64,000 nucleotides of DNA from Polytrichum commune (GCA_950295325.1 OX485807.1:23533666-23597665), one strand, 5' to 3'; positions 36,241 to 48,048 are shown, counted from the stretch's first letter. Translations and numbers: made by a program. Notes: generated by a model from the sequence alone, not told the origin.

Positions 36241-36760
36241 TCTGCACAAAAAGGTAAGTCTTTTGGAAGGTTCCGATGTACAAACATCTGCAAGATTTAA
36301 TGGAATGTTTTGGGGCTGATTGCATTAATGATGTTTTTGATGTACAGAGGCTGTGCAAACCCTAACGAACACATTCCAGGGCCAAACTTCATATCCCAGA
36401 TGGCCGAATCCCCACCACCACCACCACACCAATAATAATCTGAACCTCCGCATCAACAATAACTCCTCCTCCACCATCACAACCACAACAATCTTTAACC
36501 TCTGTAGCATCTGCAAGTTTACATGGATCTGCAACAGTTTCATCTCTTACAAATCTCACACAAAGTACTGTAACCACATACAACCTCGGTGGTACTGCTC
36601 AAACCACATCCCCAAGTGCGACCTGGAATATGCAGAGTCCAAGTTTAACCAGGTTAGTCAGATGAAGCAATAATCACTGAGTTAGTGCAACCTTCCTCTG
36701 TAGATTCATTACCATCTGTGGCACTTCGGAATACTACCCTAGGTGTACATGGCTGCGAGA

Positions 36761-36890
36761 TCGAGCTGCGGAGGAGGAGGATCGAAGACCTGCGGAGGAG
36801 GAGGAGGATCGAGCTAGATTGAGCTACGGAGGAGGAGGATCGAGCTGCGGAAGAGGAGGAGGATTGAGCTTTGGAGGAGGAGCTGCGAGA
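36761..36890. repeat. GAG/GAGCTGCGGAG-type minisatellite
   Basis: About seven imperfect repeats of an 18 to 24 base unit built from GAGCTGCGGAGGAGGAGGATC variants. It lies within the 3' part of the pogo-like element, after the transposase stop. The Ser-rich frame on the minus strand here is a by-product of the repeat. Confidence 0.8.
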
Positions 36891-37086
36891 TTCCTCAGCT
36901 CTCACAGCCGAGGCTCCCCTGATTTCGAGGCGTTCTTTAATTCTGTGTTGTGATTCCGAGGTGCTTATGCTCAAAATAGAGAAGCTCTTACATATTCGTT
37001 TGTGACCAGGCTGTTACATTTGTTTTTAGTGTGGAATGTGTTTCACAAGTGCAAAGTACCTTTTGATGTGACTTGGTGTCTTTTAA

Positions 37087-37495
37087 CACGGGGAGGTCAC
37101 TTCATTGTCAAGTTGACACCACGTGCGGACAAAGTTTGCTACCCCTATATTACATGCCATATATAATTTTAAAATTTATGATATTTTTTCTACATATACA
37201 TAACCATTGATAGTATCTTTTGTATACTTTTTTGAAAATTTTAGTCATCTTCATTTTTTTTAGTAATTGTTTTAGTCCAATTATGTGTCATTCTAGTTAG
37301 AAATGGTATGTTTTATGAAAAAATAAATCATCAAATTTCGTTACAAATTTTAACCATGTCATAGGTACTGTGTATATCTATTCATGAAAAAAAATTGATA
37401 AAATTTTGACCCATTTTGGTGGTGCAACTTACCAAAAGAAGATTTTTTTTGGGCGCACGTGGTGTTCAACTTGACAATGGAGTGATTTACCCGTG
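37087..37495. mobile_element. hAT-like MITE, copy 1 (409 bp)
   Basis: Begins CACGGGGAGGTCACTTCATT and ends in the inverted form, with terminal inverted repeats of about 41 bases. The flanks are TCTTTTAA (37079-37086) and CCTTTTAA (37496-37503), an 8-base duplication with one mismatch. It sits inside the right part of the pogo-like element. The 8-base duplication points to the hAT superfamily, although such long inverted repeats are more than hAT elements usually have. Confidence 0.88.
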
Positions 37496-37669
37496 CCTTT
37501 TAATTTATTATGGCATCAAGAACATAAATTTATGTATTTATAATTTAGTTCGTCATATGTTGACTTTGATTTCAAAGGATTTCAACAACATTAAGTGATA
37601 ATTTCCAAAAAAAAATCGACTTCTTTTTTTTGAATTATTTAGTGTCGGACCAGCTATGAACCTACGGTA

Positions 37670-40600
37670 TATCCAAAAACAAATATTGCCCCGACGAGTA
37701 AATGTGAGGGCAAGGGAGTGGGAAGAGGTACGGGTTGTGAAAAATGACCTCCTCTGGTGAAACCACGATATCACTTGTCAGTTAGTTTTCTAATCATAAA
37801 AAATTGGAATGCATTAAAGGTGATTTGACATTGTTGTCCATAAGAATCGGAAAGGGGTGTGGGAGTTTGTTCACAAACTAACTTTCATGGCCCCACTCGA
37901 ATTAGGAGTTTGTTTGAGTTGGAGCGGAATGTTGGGTGTTCTATCCCGAGAATGGAATTAAACATGTGGCAAAAGGAATTCTTGGAAGTTTGTCCCTGCC
38001 GCAGGACACCAAAAGCGGCATTGATTGGAACTTCTTAATGTCATTATGCGAGGATGGGCTTCAAAAGGTCACAAAGATGCACAAAAATATGTTGAATTAA
38101 CACAGAAGAGACTCCCACAATTCAATTCTTGGATCAAGTTGTGACACCATCCGCTCCAATCAACATTGTTGTGAAGTGATCTATATGCTATATAGTGGTG
38201 AAGGAGAGTGAAGCTTGAGCGAAAAAAAACACTTTCCAATAAGGTTGATATTAATAAGGAGTAGGAAGGTTGTCATTTAAGTTACAATATAGTTACAAAT
38301 ATGGCGTCCAATGTTGTTTTGATGAAATAAACACTATCGCAAACTGTAATCTTATATATTATTTATATATATAAATGTGAAGTGTATTAGAAAAACTATA
38401 CATGCCGAGTACTACAAACGATGAATACATACATATTGTTGATGATATGCCTTGTTCAAAGTGTGCACAAAAAATACTAGGAAAGATACTATAGAAAGTA
38501 AAATCCTTAACTATGTAAACTCCTATGTTTACCTGGAATAACTAAAATACAACAAAGTTGGCCACTACAATCCTCCCAAAAAGCATATATGAGATTTAGA
38601 CTCCAATATTTTGGTGTGATTATTGAAAGAAATTTTTTAACAAATCAAATTTAGTAATTAAATTTAATTAATGTCAAAGGCATCAATTAGTTATGGAACA
38701 CCTGACAAACTTTTGACACCCTACACCAATGTATACCCTGTCAAGGTTTTGATATTCCGTTTATTGAAAAGAAAAAAAAGGACATGTCCAAGGTGACATC
38801 ATTTACATAGTGGTTGCGACCTCCTAGCCACTTTGCCACATGTGTGGTGGTTGGTGAAATCTATATGTTCACTGTCCCTTTTGGTGTGGGAAAGCACCCT
38901 GCTTCTTGTAGCACGCCCATGAATAAGCCTAAGCCTGGTATATTCTGACCCCATTGACCATAAACCCCAAGACAAATTATTTGAGGCAATGGTTGATATG
39001 GCGAACAAGATGAAAAAAAAACTATTTTTTAATTAAATAAAGCCTCAAGTTGGAGTTCTGTGGAGGTCGAGTTTATTGTCCATGGATTTGATGTTGTCCA
39101 AGATACATGACCTCTGGAGAACTTCCTTAAAGCAAAAAATGCTATCATATTGACAACCATGTCATTTGGTCATTCATGCTTGAAGTTCTCCACCTGAGAA
39201 GTCTTGGCCGTCATGCAAACTTTGATAGGCGAAGAACCCATTTTATAGCCAATTATATTACTCCATTTCCCTTAATTTTTGAATGGTGCACTTCTTCACC
39301 ATAGTCTAACCGGCCCTAAGCCTCCACTTGGTTTTATTTATTTAAATCCACATACCATAACCTATGTGTCCCAAATATATGTCCAAAATATCTCATAAAT
39401 CGATATAGGTGCACCCACCTTTACTCTTCATTGCAAGAGGAGCACCTTCTCGACTTTTTGTTGGTCAAAATTGAAAACCACCTTACAAATGATTTGGATT
39501 GTTTATGAGCTCACCTAATAAAAAAGGAGCTTCTTGAAGTCTACAATCTATTCCAATCTACATAAATGAATATTCCAAATAATTAAGTTTTTTTTACTAC
39601 ATTTATAAACTCTATGGGTCTAAGGATTTCAATTACGTTGCATGGCATGTTTCTATCAAAAATATGTTACAACTGGAATGTGCATTTGAAAACTTTAGAA
39701 CAACTTATCTCATGGAAGGCAATAAATCATTATTTCGTCCCTTTTAAAATGAAAAAAGTCATGTTATAGGTAGATTTACTTCAATATGAAAATGATAGAG
39801 TATTTGTGTGCATAACTCTTTTTAGATAATAATCTTGGTTGCTTTCCATTTTTGTAAGCGAGTGGGTCTAGCCTTGTGCAACCAACACATAGTATGTTGG
39901 CCAAGCAACTAATTCTCTAGTGTGTTGTAACCAAAAGTTTCAAATTTAAATAAACTTGTCTCTTACGTCAACCTGCTTTAGGGGGCTAGCTCGGTCAACT
40001 GGTCAACATCAAACCAAGTTAATAAATCAATAAAATCTAAATGTACCAGTTAATTGATTCCCCTCCGCATCTCAAGCTCAATATGAGATGGAAGAGTATA
40101 TTGAATGTTGTGGTTTAGTTCAAGCATTTGGGGGGTTAGATGCCGGACTCGCCAATCTAACCACACCCCCTAGCTGAAAAATGGTATGTGATTTATGGGA
40201 ACAAGAGCTTTTTGCACGAGTTGTGTCCTACTAGAAGACCTGTGTCTCCATAGTTGAGTACATGGAAATTGGAAATAAGCCAAATTAAGAATTACCATAT
40301 GGCCAACCCATACCACCCCAAAGCCATGTAGTAAAGAGATAAGTTAGATAGTGTATGGGGCATTGGAGATAGTGTGCCCTACACCACACAACAAAGATGA
40401 TGTATCATAGAGGGCTCTCTATTCCAACACAAAGCTCCCCAATAATGGCCACGTGTCACTACTACATTTAGTCTACTTAAATCCCAAGTGGAAATAGATT
40501 GTTCTCTACAATACTTCTGCATGTGAAACCGACTTACTTTCAACTTTACTTTGGATCTCGAAGTGGACTTTGCGAGTTGCTTGTGGTGGGTTCAGGTTGT

Positions 40601-40876
40601 AATCAGAGCTGGAGATTGGATTCAGGTTTTGTGGGTGTCTGAAAATGGGTACTGAAGATGGGATGAGTCGGAGTTGGGTGAGAAGGGGAAGGTTTTGAAG
40701 TAATCTTTGGTTTTTGACATGGCTGCAACTAGCCCATTCGGTTCTCGCAGGCCAAGGAAATGGCAATAGGCCATCCCTGACATCAATGCATTGTTGAGAA
40801 AGGAAGGGAGGCAGAAGGGAGCAGCTCAAGTTTTGAGTAACAAGGAAGATTCGAGCAATTTTTTTACCTCGCAACG
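37670..40876. other. Intergenic, no gene recognised
   Basis: No recognisable coding sequence or RNA gene. A 69-codon minus frame at 38799-39008 and a 125-codon minus frame at 40506-40883 match nothing that I know; the latter overlaps the NDUFAF3-like 5' region and is probably a shadow. The promoter of the NDUFAF3-like gene should lie at about 40.3-40.87 kb, but no clear motif stands out. Confidence 0.5.
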
Positions 40877-43800
40877 ATGGCAAGGATTGGGAGCTTCGTC
40901 ACACGAGCTGTCTCGCAGCGAGGAAATTGGCCTGCTCCTCTCAGGTCTCGGAAAGTACACCTAAAACTTTGTGTTTTGGGATTGCCATTCGTTTTTAAGA
41001 GCTACATGGATTGCTGTGTCACTAAAACTTTTAGGGATTTTAGATATTTGTAATCAAGTTGGGTTTAAAAAACAGAGTTGCACTTATTGTCGTGCAGTTC
41101 ACTAAGCTCTCTTGAAGTATATCCAATAAGTTGTTTTTTGTATTTCCTTTCTTTTTAAAGAGCTACATGAATTTCCGTGTCACTACAACGTAGGGTTTTT
41201 AGGGCATTTGTATTCAAGGTAGTCCAAACAACGGAGTTGCACCAATTGTCCTGCAATTTACTAAGCTCTCGTGGAGTATACCCAACAAGCTGTGTTTTGT
41301 ATTGCCTTTTGTTTTTAAGAGCTACAGTACACGGATTCCAGTGTTACTAAAATTTTAGGGTTCAAGGATTTTTGTTATCAAGATGAGACTAAAAAACAGA
41401 GTTGTACCAATTGTCCTGCATTTCACAAAGCTCGTGAAGTATACCCAATATGTTGTGTTCTATGTTTCCATTCGTGTTTAGGAGCTACTTGAGTTTCAGT
41501 TCTACTGAAACTTAGGGTTTAGGGTTTTAGGATATTTGTTATCAAGGTGGGTTCAAAGAATGGAATCGCAGAAGGTGCTATCAATAGTGCCTTTTGTGAC
41601 TTGTTTGCTTGTCCTGTAATTCACAAAGCTCTCATGAAGTTTACCCATTAAGTGATGTTTTGTATTGCCATTCGTTTCTAGGAGCTACACGGATTTAAGT
41701 GATACTGAAACTTAGGGTTTAGCGTTTGCGTGAGCCAATTTTAGTACCTCATGTGGTCACTTTTTGCTGGAATTATTTGCACAGGCGAGCATATGGCAAC
41801 TATGAAGAGTTTGACGTTTTTGCTGGGGCAGACTCAGCTCAAAAAGTTCGTTTAGATGGGTTTGTTCTCTTTCTACCTACATATCCTTGTAGCATGAATT
41901 GGCTGATTTTTAACCATTTTGTTCCCATTGTACATGCCAATTGCCTACTTTCAAACTAGGAAAAATGTTTCGAAGATGGTGAAGAAATTATGTTGAGGTC
42001 GGTAGGCTTATGATGCTTTTTGGTCTGTGATGGCTATATTACAGGTATGATGAGAAAGGTTTTTTTGCAAATGGAGTTAACATTGAAGGCGGAATAATAT
42101 GCCTGAGCAGACTCACCTTGAAATGGACTCCAAGGACTTTTGACGAAATTACCCCTGAAAGGTACTTGTCCAGATTATTTGAAGCATGTAATCATATGAT
42201 AATAAGTGTTTTTACCTGTAGTCTTCTTCTGAAGGGGTCCTTGTAATCTAAAGACTGAAATTTTGTACATCACAATTGAAAGAGGGCCATGAACTATGCT
42301 ATCAATAGATAAAATCTGTGCACATTGATTTTGTGACTTTTCAAGCATAATGTCTTCTTAGGACTGGTAAACTATCCATGAAACGTGCAAACCATTTTCT
42401 TTACTGATCTCAGAAATTGGGTCAAAACTTAGTGAATTGTTTAGACTGTGTGACTACTCTCTTTTGTCAGTATCTTGAAAGTTCTGTGGGTTCGACGGCC
42501 TACACCAATTCTATTCTCTTACTAACACCTCCTCTTGTGGCTTTTTGGCTTTTTTTGTGACCAGTTTGGCAATATTCAAGCTTCTTCGGCCTGCTCCTGG
42601 TATGCATTGGGACCTGGGAATGGTGGCATGTTGAATTGCCAAAACATGCTAAGTTTGAGTGTACTATTTGAGTTACCCTTCAACTCGATGGGACTTTTTG
42701 TATGGAGTTTGTCTCTTGTGATTTCTATTGGTTGTTTTGCATACAAAATCAATTTTTTTTTTGTCACCTGTGGTGCATGCTCAGAGGTAGTGTTTGAATT
42801 TGAATAAAGAGCAACTGATTTTGTTCCATTGAGGGCCAAGCTCATTTTAGCACCTCTTGGCATCGCAAAATGAGTTTGACCCTCAATGAACATATATAGA
42901 GTGTCTTTGCTCAAACCAGTGTTGACCTTGTATCATCTTTTTCTGATACCATTTGGGTATGTATAATGTATAATGAGGATCTCACTTTTGTTCTATACCA
43001 GTAGGGTGTGGGAATTTTATGGTATTTTTGATATTTCAATATCATTCGGGGTCATATACCATGTAATTATCTTCATACCTTGGTAAAGTTGTCCAAATGT
43101 CTATATGGTGTAGAATGGTATTGACCTAATTAATATTTTGGGTATACAAAGATTCTCTATGATTGAATCAAGAGGCAACTTATAGTTTATGAATCAAGGT
43201 TTTAGTTTTGTTGATTGATGTTTTAGTTATTAGATACAATTATTTTTTTGATTCTTATTATCTGTTGTATTGTGTTCCAGAGATACTAGTACTTGGTTGC
43301 GGCAAAAGGATTGGTCGTGTCGGCAAAGAGTTGCGTGACTTCTTACACTCAAATGGCATAAAAATAGAAGCAATTGACACGGTACATGATTTTAAAGCAC
43401 TCCTCTTCTTTCTTTTTGATGTATCAACAACCTTAGGCATCTGTATTGAGCATTTTTTTTTGCCTTCCATATCAGCCTTATGTACTCTGAACAATATTTT
43501 TGTGAAACAGGCATTAGAGTGTGATAGGCACTTCAACTACTTGAGTGGTTGTGGTTGTGGTCGTGGTCGTGGTCTGGACCCACTTTTCGCCACAACTATG
43601 CATTTTTTCGTTTTCAAAATAGGGTACATTTTTAGTTAAAGAATAGATTGACCTCAATTATCATCCCACGTATTGGTGCAATCCGTGGAGTGGAGACTGA
43701 CAATTTATGGATTCTTAGAGTAATTGCCTCCTACAAATTCACTTGCATGCTTTGAAGTTCTCTCTGGTGCCACATAGATTGGGCGAACCAACCCATACAC

Positions 43801-44742
43801 TCGTTCCTTGTTGGATGCCTAAACCCTTGCCTCCAAGGAACCAGTGTACGAGTTGGTTTGCCCCAGCCGTGCCACATGGTAACTACAAACAAAATAGAAC
43901 TGAAGCAAGTAAACTACAACCATTGCAAAACACTCCCAACTACACCTTGTATCATAGTCGGGCAAGCAATTGTAGTTGTGGTTGTAGTTGTCATCAATGC
44001 ACCTTATCCCTCCTTATCCTCTAAAATTAGAACCAAAGAAATTGAATTTTAGTTGAATTTTCCTACACTGAATGAGATGCTAAGAAGCTCTGCAAATTTT
44101 TGACAACAACCATCGACAACTTGTAAGGGTGGTTGTGTGTACACCAATGTTGGACTAGTATCGTTTTTTTTTTTAAAAACAAAATTTTTTTTTTAATTTC
44201 TCATAACCATTCGGATATCTATATAGAGGATTTCACATGTTTCGATAACAGTAGGATATGGGTACTCAACGTCATATGTGTTTTCGATATCATTTGGGTC
44301 TATATACCATGCATGAAACCTTCATCATACTTAGGTAAAATCGCTGCAGTTTTAATATGGATTAGAATGGTATTGATCCAAATAATAACTTGAGTAACCA
44401 AAGTTCCTCTCACCTTGACATACCCACCAAATATCAATATTTGGCTGGTGTTGCAATTTTGATACTCATGGGTAGGTTCTTCAATACCATTATTGATGCC
44501 CATGCATTAACTTATATACTGTTCCAACATTGGTGTAAACACCCCTTGAGGAAGTATTGTCCAGTACATAGTGAAATCTAGTGAAACACTCCCTGTGAAT
44601 TGTTGATTTGCAGTCCAACATTGGTAGGAAAAGGCTTTAATTACATTGGATGTGTTTGTAGGCAAATGCAACATCAACATTCAATATTTTGAATGAAGAA
44701 GGGCGGCAAGTAGCAGCAGCAATGTTACCACAAGGAGCTTGA
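40877..44742 (+). CDS. NDUFAF3/Mth938-like mitochondrial protein (DUF498)
   Basis: Six exons: 40877-40944, 41785-41859, 42045-42161, 42471-about 42507, 43281-43381 and 44662-44742 (TGA), about 160 residues in all. Exon 1 reads MARIGSFVTRAVSQRG, Arg-rich with no acidic residues, as expected of a mitochondrial presequence. Exons 2 and 3 give YDEKGFFANGVNIEGGIICL and LKWTPRTFDEITPE; exon 4 ILKVLWVRRPTP; exon 5 ILVLGCGKRIG; exon 6 ATSTFNILNEEGRQVAAAML. These blocks match the plant DUF498 proteins in order. Known role in animals: NDUFAF3 assists complex I assembly in mitochondria. All junctions fit in frame except the end of exon 4, where a GT donor is missing. The gene may be broken there, or the base sequence may be wrong. 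Family identity is firm, function less so. Confidence 0.87.
40945..41735 (+). repeat. Five-unit tandem array filling NDUFAF3-like intron 1
   Basis: A unit of about 160 bases is repeated five times. The marker GAGCTAC occurs at about 40999, 41160, 41319, 41482 and 41682, giving periods near 160, 160, 163 and 200; the last interval contains an extra 40 bases. Units share GTGT.ACTAAAA.TTTAGGG, AACAGAGTTGCACCAATTGT, CACTAAGCTCTC and TTTTGTATTGCCATTCG. The first unit begins at the exon 1 donor, so the exon border may be the source of the array. Telomere-like TTTAGGG appears twice in tandem near 41512-41530. Confidence 0.88.
42680..42925. mobile_element. Foldback MITE, copy B (NDUFAF3-like intron 4)
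   Basis: Its left arm (ATTGGTTGTTTTGCATAC, then GGTAGTGTTTGAATTTGAAT, then CATTGAGGGCCAAGCTCATT) is the reverse complement of the right arm of copy A at 26022-26365. A short right arm follows (AAAATGAGTTTGACCCTCAA), after which the similarity ends, so this copy is truncated. The two introns thus share a mobile element. Confidence 0.7.
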
Positions 44743-47218
44743 TGGTAGCAATCATACCTCGATTGTATGTTTCTCTACACATACTGATGGATGATTCTCA
44801 ACCTTTAACCTGTTCAGTGTGTTCTTGCAGTCATTTAATCCTTTCAAGACAAGGGAAGAATCTGTATCATAAATAAAGACCATGTTAGTTGTTGTAATTC
44901 TTGGTAGGGAGGTGTAGAGCAAGGGGTGTGAAATTGTTGTAAAGGCACACATGTAGTTATTATTTGAAACTGAGCTTGACTTAATCTTTTGATACCTCCA
45001 CTTTTGACGATTAATGCATAGGTTTTTTAGTTCAATGGGACTTTAAACTAATCTGTGCAAGAATTAGATCTGCACACAATAACCGTGAAAAAAACTGTCT
45101 TATCTAGAACTTTGGGATTAGACTATGTACTTCCAGTTATTGTTCTTCTATCAATCCAGAATATTGTGAACTGGTGGACCATTAGATTTTGGAACATTCA
45201 AAGTTCACATGGTCGATGGTAGACCTTTTGGTACACCATGTGACACATAGGCAAGACTTGTTGTACTGGTGGTTGTCACAGTTGTTGCTACTTTTTATGT
45301 TGTAAACACTACATAGTAAAAGAATATAACCAAGGACAGAGTGAACCTTGAACTTAGTGTGGATCACAGTAAGTAATTTAAAAGAACTTGGTGTTTAACA
45401 AAAACATGAAAGATGAGAAGCGCTCTCAAGGGACAACCTTCTCACGGGCCATGGGTCTCTAGATCCTTTCATTGGGTTGACGAAAAGCTTTTCGGTGCTA
45501 ATGCCTGTTTGCCCATGCTAGGGTTTCACAAGCTCATGGCTGCATGCTTCAGGACAGCCATGGGAAATTGTGAAATGTAAGTGTATATCATTCATACAGA
45601 AGAAATCACTCACCCTGTGTTTGTGGTAGTTTTATTCCTAGTGAGTATGATTAGGCCAATTTGAGGTCTCTTGATAATTCTGGTGCCAAATTGGTTCTAA
45701 AAGTGATTTCCAAGTTGTATATTATTGATGCATAGCAATGTTTTTGTTGGATGGATGAGATGCATAACATTATTCAGTTGCGATCAACCGTCTCATTCTA
45801 ATAATATCAATGAGAGTGCTTCACTTGAGTTTTTAACAATCTAGATCTGTCGGTAAGGAAGAATAAGCAAGGTAGTAGTTTAGGATACTATTTGACTTAT
45901 TCCCAGCCCCACCTAGCTGTAATGAGTGTTGAATAATCTTATGTGTACCTTTACTCATATGCAACAATTTACTATGTCTTAGAGGGATAAACTCTACAAA
46001 AGAACCATGGATAAAATCTTATATTTTTAGCACAAGAAGCCAAATTAGGAAAATTGTATCAATGAGCTAAGAAAATATGTCAATCTTAGGCTGATGCGAA
46101 AGGCACATGAGACTGGTTAAATTGCATCTAATGTAACATAACTTGGAGGAGAATGAACTGGTATGTCATGTTCATTTCTGACACTTCTCAAGTGGATTTA
46201 TCAGTTAAATTCAAAGAATTATTCTCCAAATTGGAGATACACTATGAAACATATTACTAATTGCACAAATTTTTTTTTATTGCTATATTGCAGATGCTTG
46301 GCACACTTTTCAATCCAATTGTGGTAACTTACCTCATAATGTTCAACCACTAAATTGCTCGTATTAACTGTGCAGTAGTAGTTGTGATGAATAATATATT
46401 GACTCGTGTTATTGAACTGACACCCATCCTGTTTCAATGTCTTGTGTAAGTAAAACATTGACTAAAATACAGCAACATATTCAGTGTTGGTGCTGTTTGA
46501 CTTGGATAAAAAAACATGGAGATCTGTAACAAGGACACTCTACTACACTGATTATCCAATTTGGTGTGTGTGGTACTAATTCCAGAAACTGTTGTGCCAA
46601 ATCTCAAAATTAGTGATGGCTAATTTTTTTACAAGGTGATACTAAATTCATGAATACATCTTCATTTACCATATTCAAGATAATTAGTGCTTGTTCTAAG
46701 GTATTTATAGAGTGATAAAAAAATAAAAAAATAAAAAACATGCTTGTCAACATAACATTATTTAGCCTTGTGGTCGTGTTCAATTTCTATATTTAGCATC
46801 TGACATGGGCATCCACCGTCTAATCTTTTTGGGAAGAAAATTAGATAATAGGAAGAAATTGACGTTAATATGAATAGTAAGAATATATTGAATAGTGCCG
46901 GTACACTTTAAACTCCATAATATTATGCTTGTGGCAACCAAAGTGCATGTGATATTAAGGAATTTTACAGTGTTAGCATGGATGCATGATAATAGAGAAT
47001 TAGTGCAACATGTGACATTATAGAATAACACAAGCTTAACTTTGCAATAATGACAATGTGATGCGTGTGAGTGTGTGGTTTGAATTATGTGGTGGTTTAT
47101 TTTGATGTCAAAACCCATGATATATGGGAGGGAAATGTCACAACATGGAGTGAGATTGAGAGCATCCGTTCTGTAGGTTTTCCAGATATAAGAGGAGTGA
47201 AACTAAGGAATTTAGTGT
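44743..47218. other. Intergenic, no gene recognised
   Basis: The 3' untranslated region of the NDUFAF3-like gene comes first. Beyond it I see no family-like coding sequence. Minus-strand frames at 45182-45367, 46219-46458 and 46780-47118 are short and unlike anything I know. No RNA gene recognised. Confidence 0.5.
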
Positions 47219-47590
47219 CTACTTTTTGTTAATAATGTTGCTATGAATAATACTTTCAGTGAATAGTGTTAGGATGAATAGTACCAATATTTTTTTTCCT
47301 TTTTTTTGGGAACACAGGAGCTGCTTGGCCACCTGGCTAGTTTCCATAAAGTAGAGAGATGATTTCACAGCCAAGAATTGAATCGCCAACCACTCTGTTC
47401 GGTTTGCGTACCTTTCCAGTATCATCCGGTAGTTTAGGGTCATCTCGGACCAATAGTACCAACACTTTCAATGAACAATATTTTTAATGAATATTGCCAA
47501 GATAAATAATGCTGGTACTTTCAGTGAATAGTGTTGTTGTGAATAGTATTTTTAATCGAATACCGCTGAGATGAACAATGCTTCCCAGAT
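47219..47590. repeat. Short clustered repeats around GAATAGTG
   Basis: Several diverged copies of a unit containing CTTTCAGTGAATAGTGTT and GATGAATAGTACCAA occur on both sides of an unrelated block at about 47290-47440. The last copies read CTTTCAGTGAATAGTGTTGT and GAATAGTATTTTTAA. Related motifs occur at 16060-16560. Confidence 0.6.
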
Positions 47591-47627
47591 CTTCTGGCCT
47601 CACTATTTAATAGTGTAAAGAAATTTA

Positions 47628-47817
47628 GGGCCGGTTCACATGGGGTCCCGAGTTCCAAGTCCCAAATCACTTGAGGTCAATTTGTGCAATCTTAGCCGTT
47701 GAGAGCATGGAAGTTAGGACTTACTACTTTAGTGGGGGGTCCCAAGTCCTAAGTCCCCAATATGCCTACATGACAACACTTCTAGAGGTGAGGCTTGAGA
47801 ATTTTGGTGAGTTGGGT

Positions 47818-47857
<40 letters not shown>

Positions 47858-48048
47858 AGACCCAACTTTCAACACAAGTCCCATTATTTTTTTGCATAAA
47901 AATAATCAAGATCCCACTTTAATGACAACTAACCATATTTTAATGGTGTCTTTGAGGCTCAAAAGTTGGGGCTTTGCGTCCATGTCGTGACTTGCTAACA
48001 TGAGTGGGACTTGGAACTTGGGACTTGGGATTGCAAGTGAACCGGCCC
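47628..48048. mobile_element. Tourist-like (PIF/Harbinger) MITE with TTA duplication
   Basis: Both ends start GGGCCGGTTCAC when read inwards, followed by related CCCAAGT/TTCCAAGTCCC blocks. TTA lies directly outside each end (47625-47627 and 48049-48051). The element is 421 bases and non-coding. It contains a 37-base A run at 47819-47855. Termini starting GGG and a TTA duplication are typical of Tourist MITEs. Confidence 0.85.

Larger units (their letters stand above)
33516..37667 (+). mobile_element. pogo/mariner-type DNA transposon with nested insertions
   Basis: The left end (33516-33541) starts CCGTAGGTTCATAGCTGGTT and the right end (37642-37667) is its inverted copy over 26 bases with one mismatch. 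TA lies on both outer sides (33514-33515 and 37668-37669), the Tc1/mariner/pogo target signature. Inside is a dead DDE transposase gene on the plus strand. The element also contains a solo LTR (34813-35791) and a hAT-like MITE (37087-37495). Without these and their duplications the original was about 2.75 kb. The order is pogo element first, LTR and MITE later. Confidence 0.88.

Noticed and set aside
36654-36974. Serine-rich 106-codon minus frame
   Set aside because: Produced by the GAG-type minisatellite at 36761-36890; no family motif.
39880-40010. tRNA-like block with TAGCTCGGTCAACTGG
   Set aside because: A single A-box-like motif in AT-rich DNA; the fold is not convincing on either strand.
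40506-40883. 125-codon minus frame upstream of the NDUFAF3-like gene
   Set aside because: It overlaps the 5' flank and start codon of the plus-strand gene and resembles no family; likely chance.
43511-43639. Extra NDUFAF3-like exon after CAG at 43510
   Set aside because: The conserved protein continues from exon 5 directly to the exon at 44662; the sequence here has no family similarity and soon becomes a GGTCGTGGTCGT low-complexity run.
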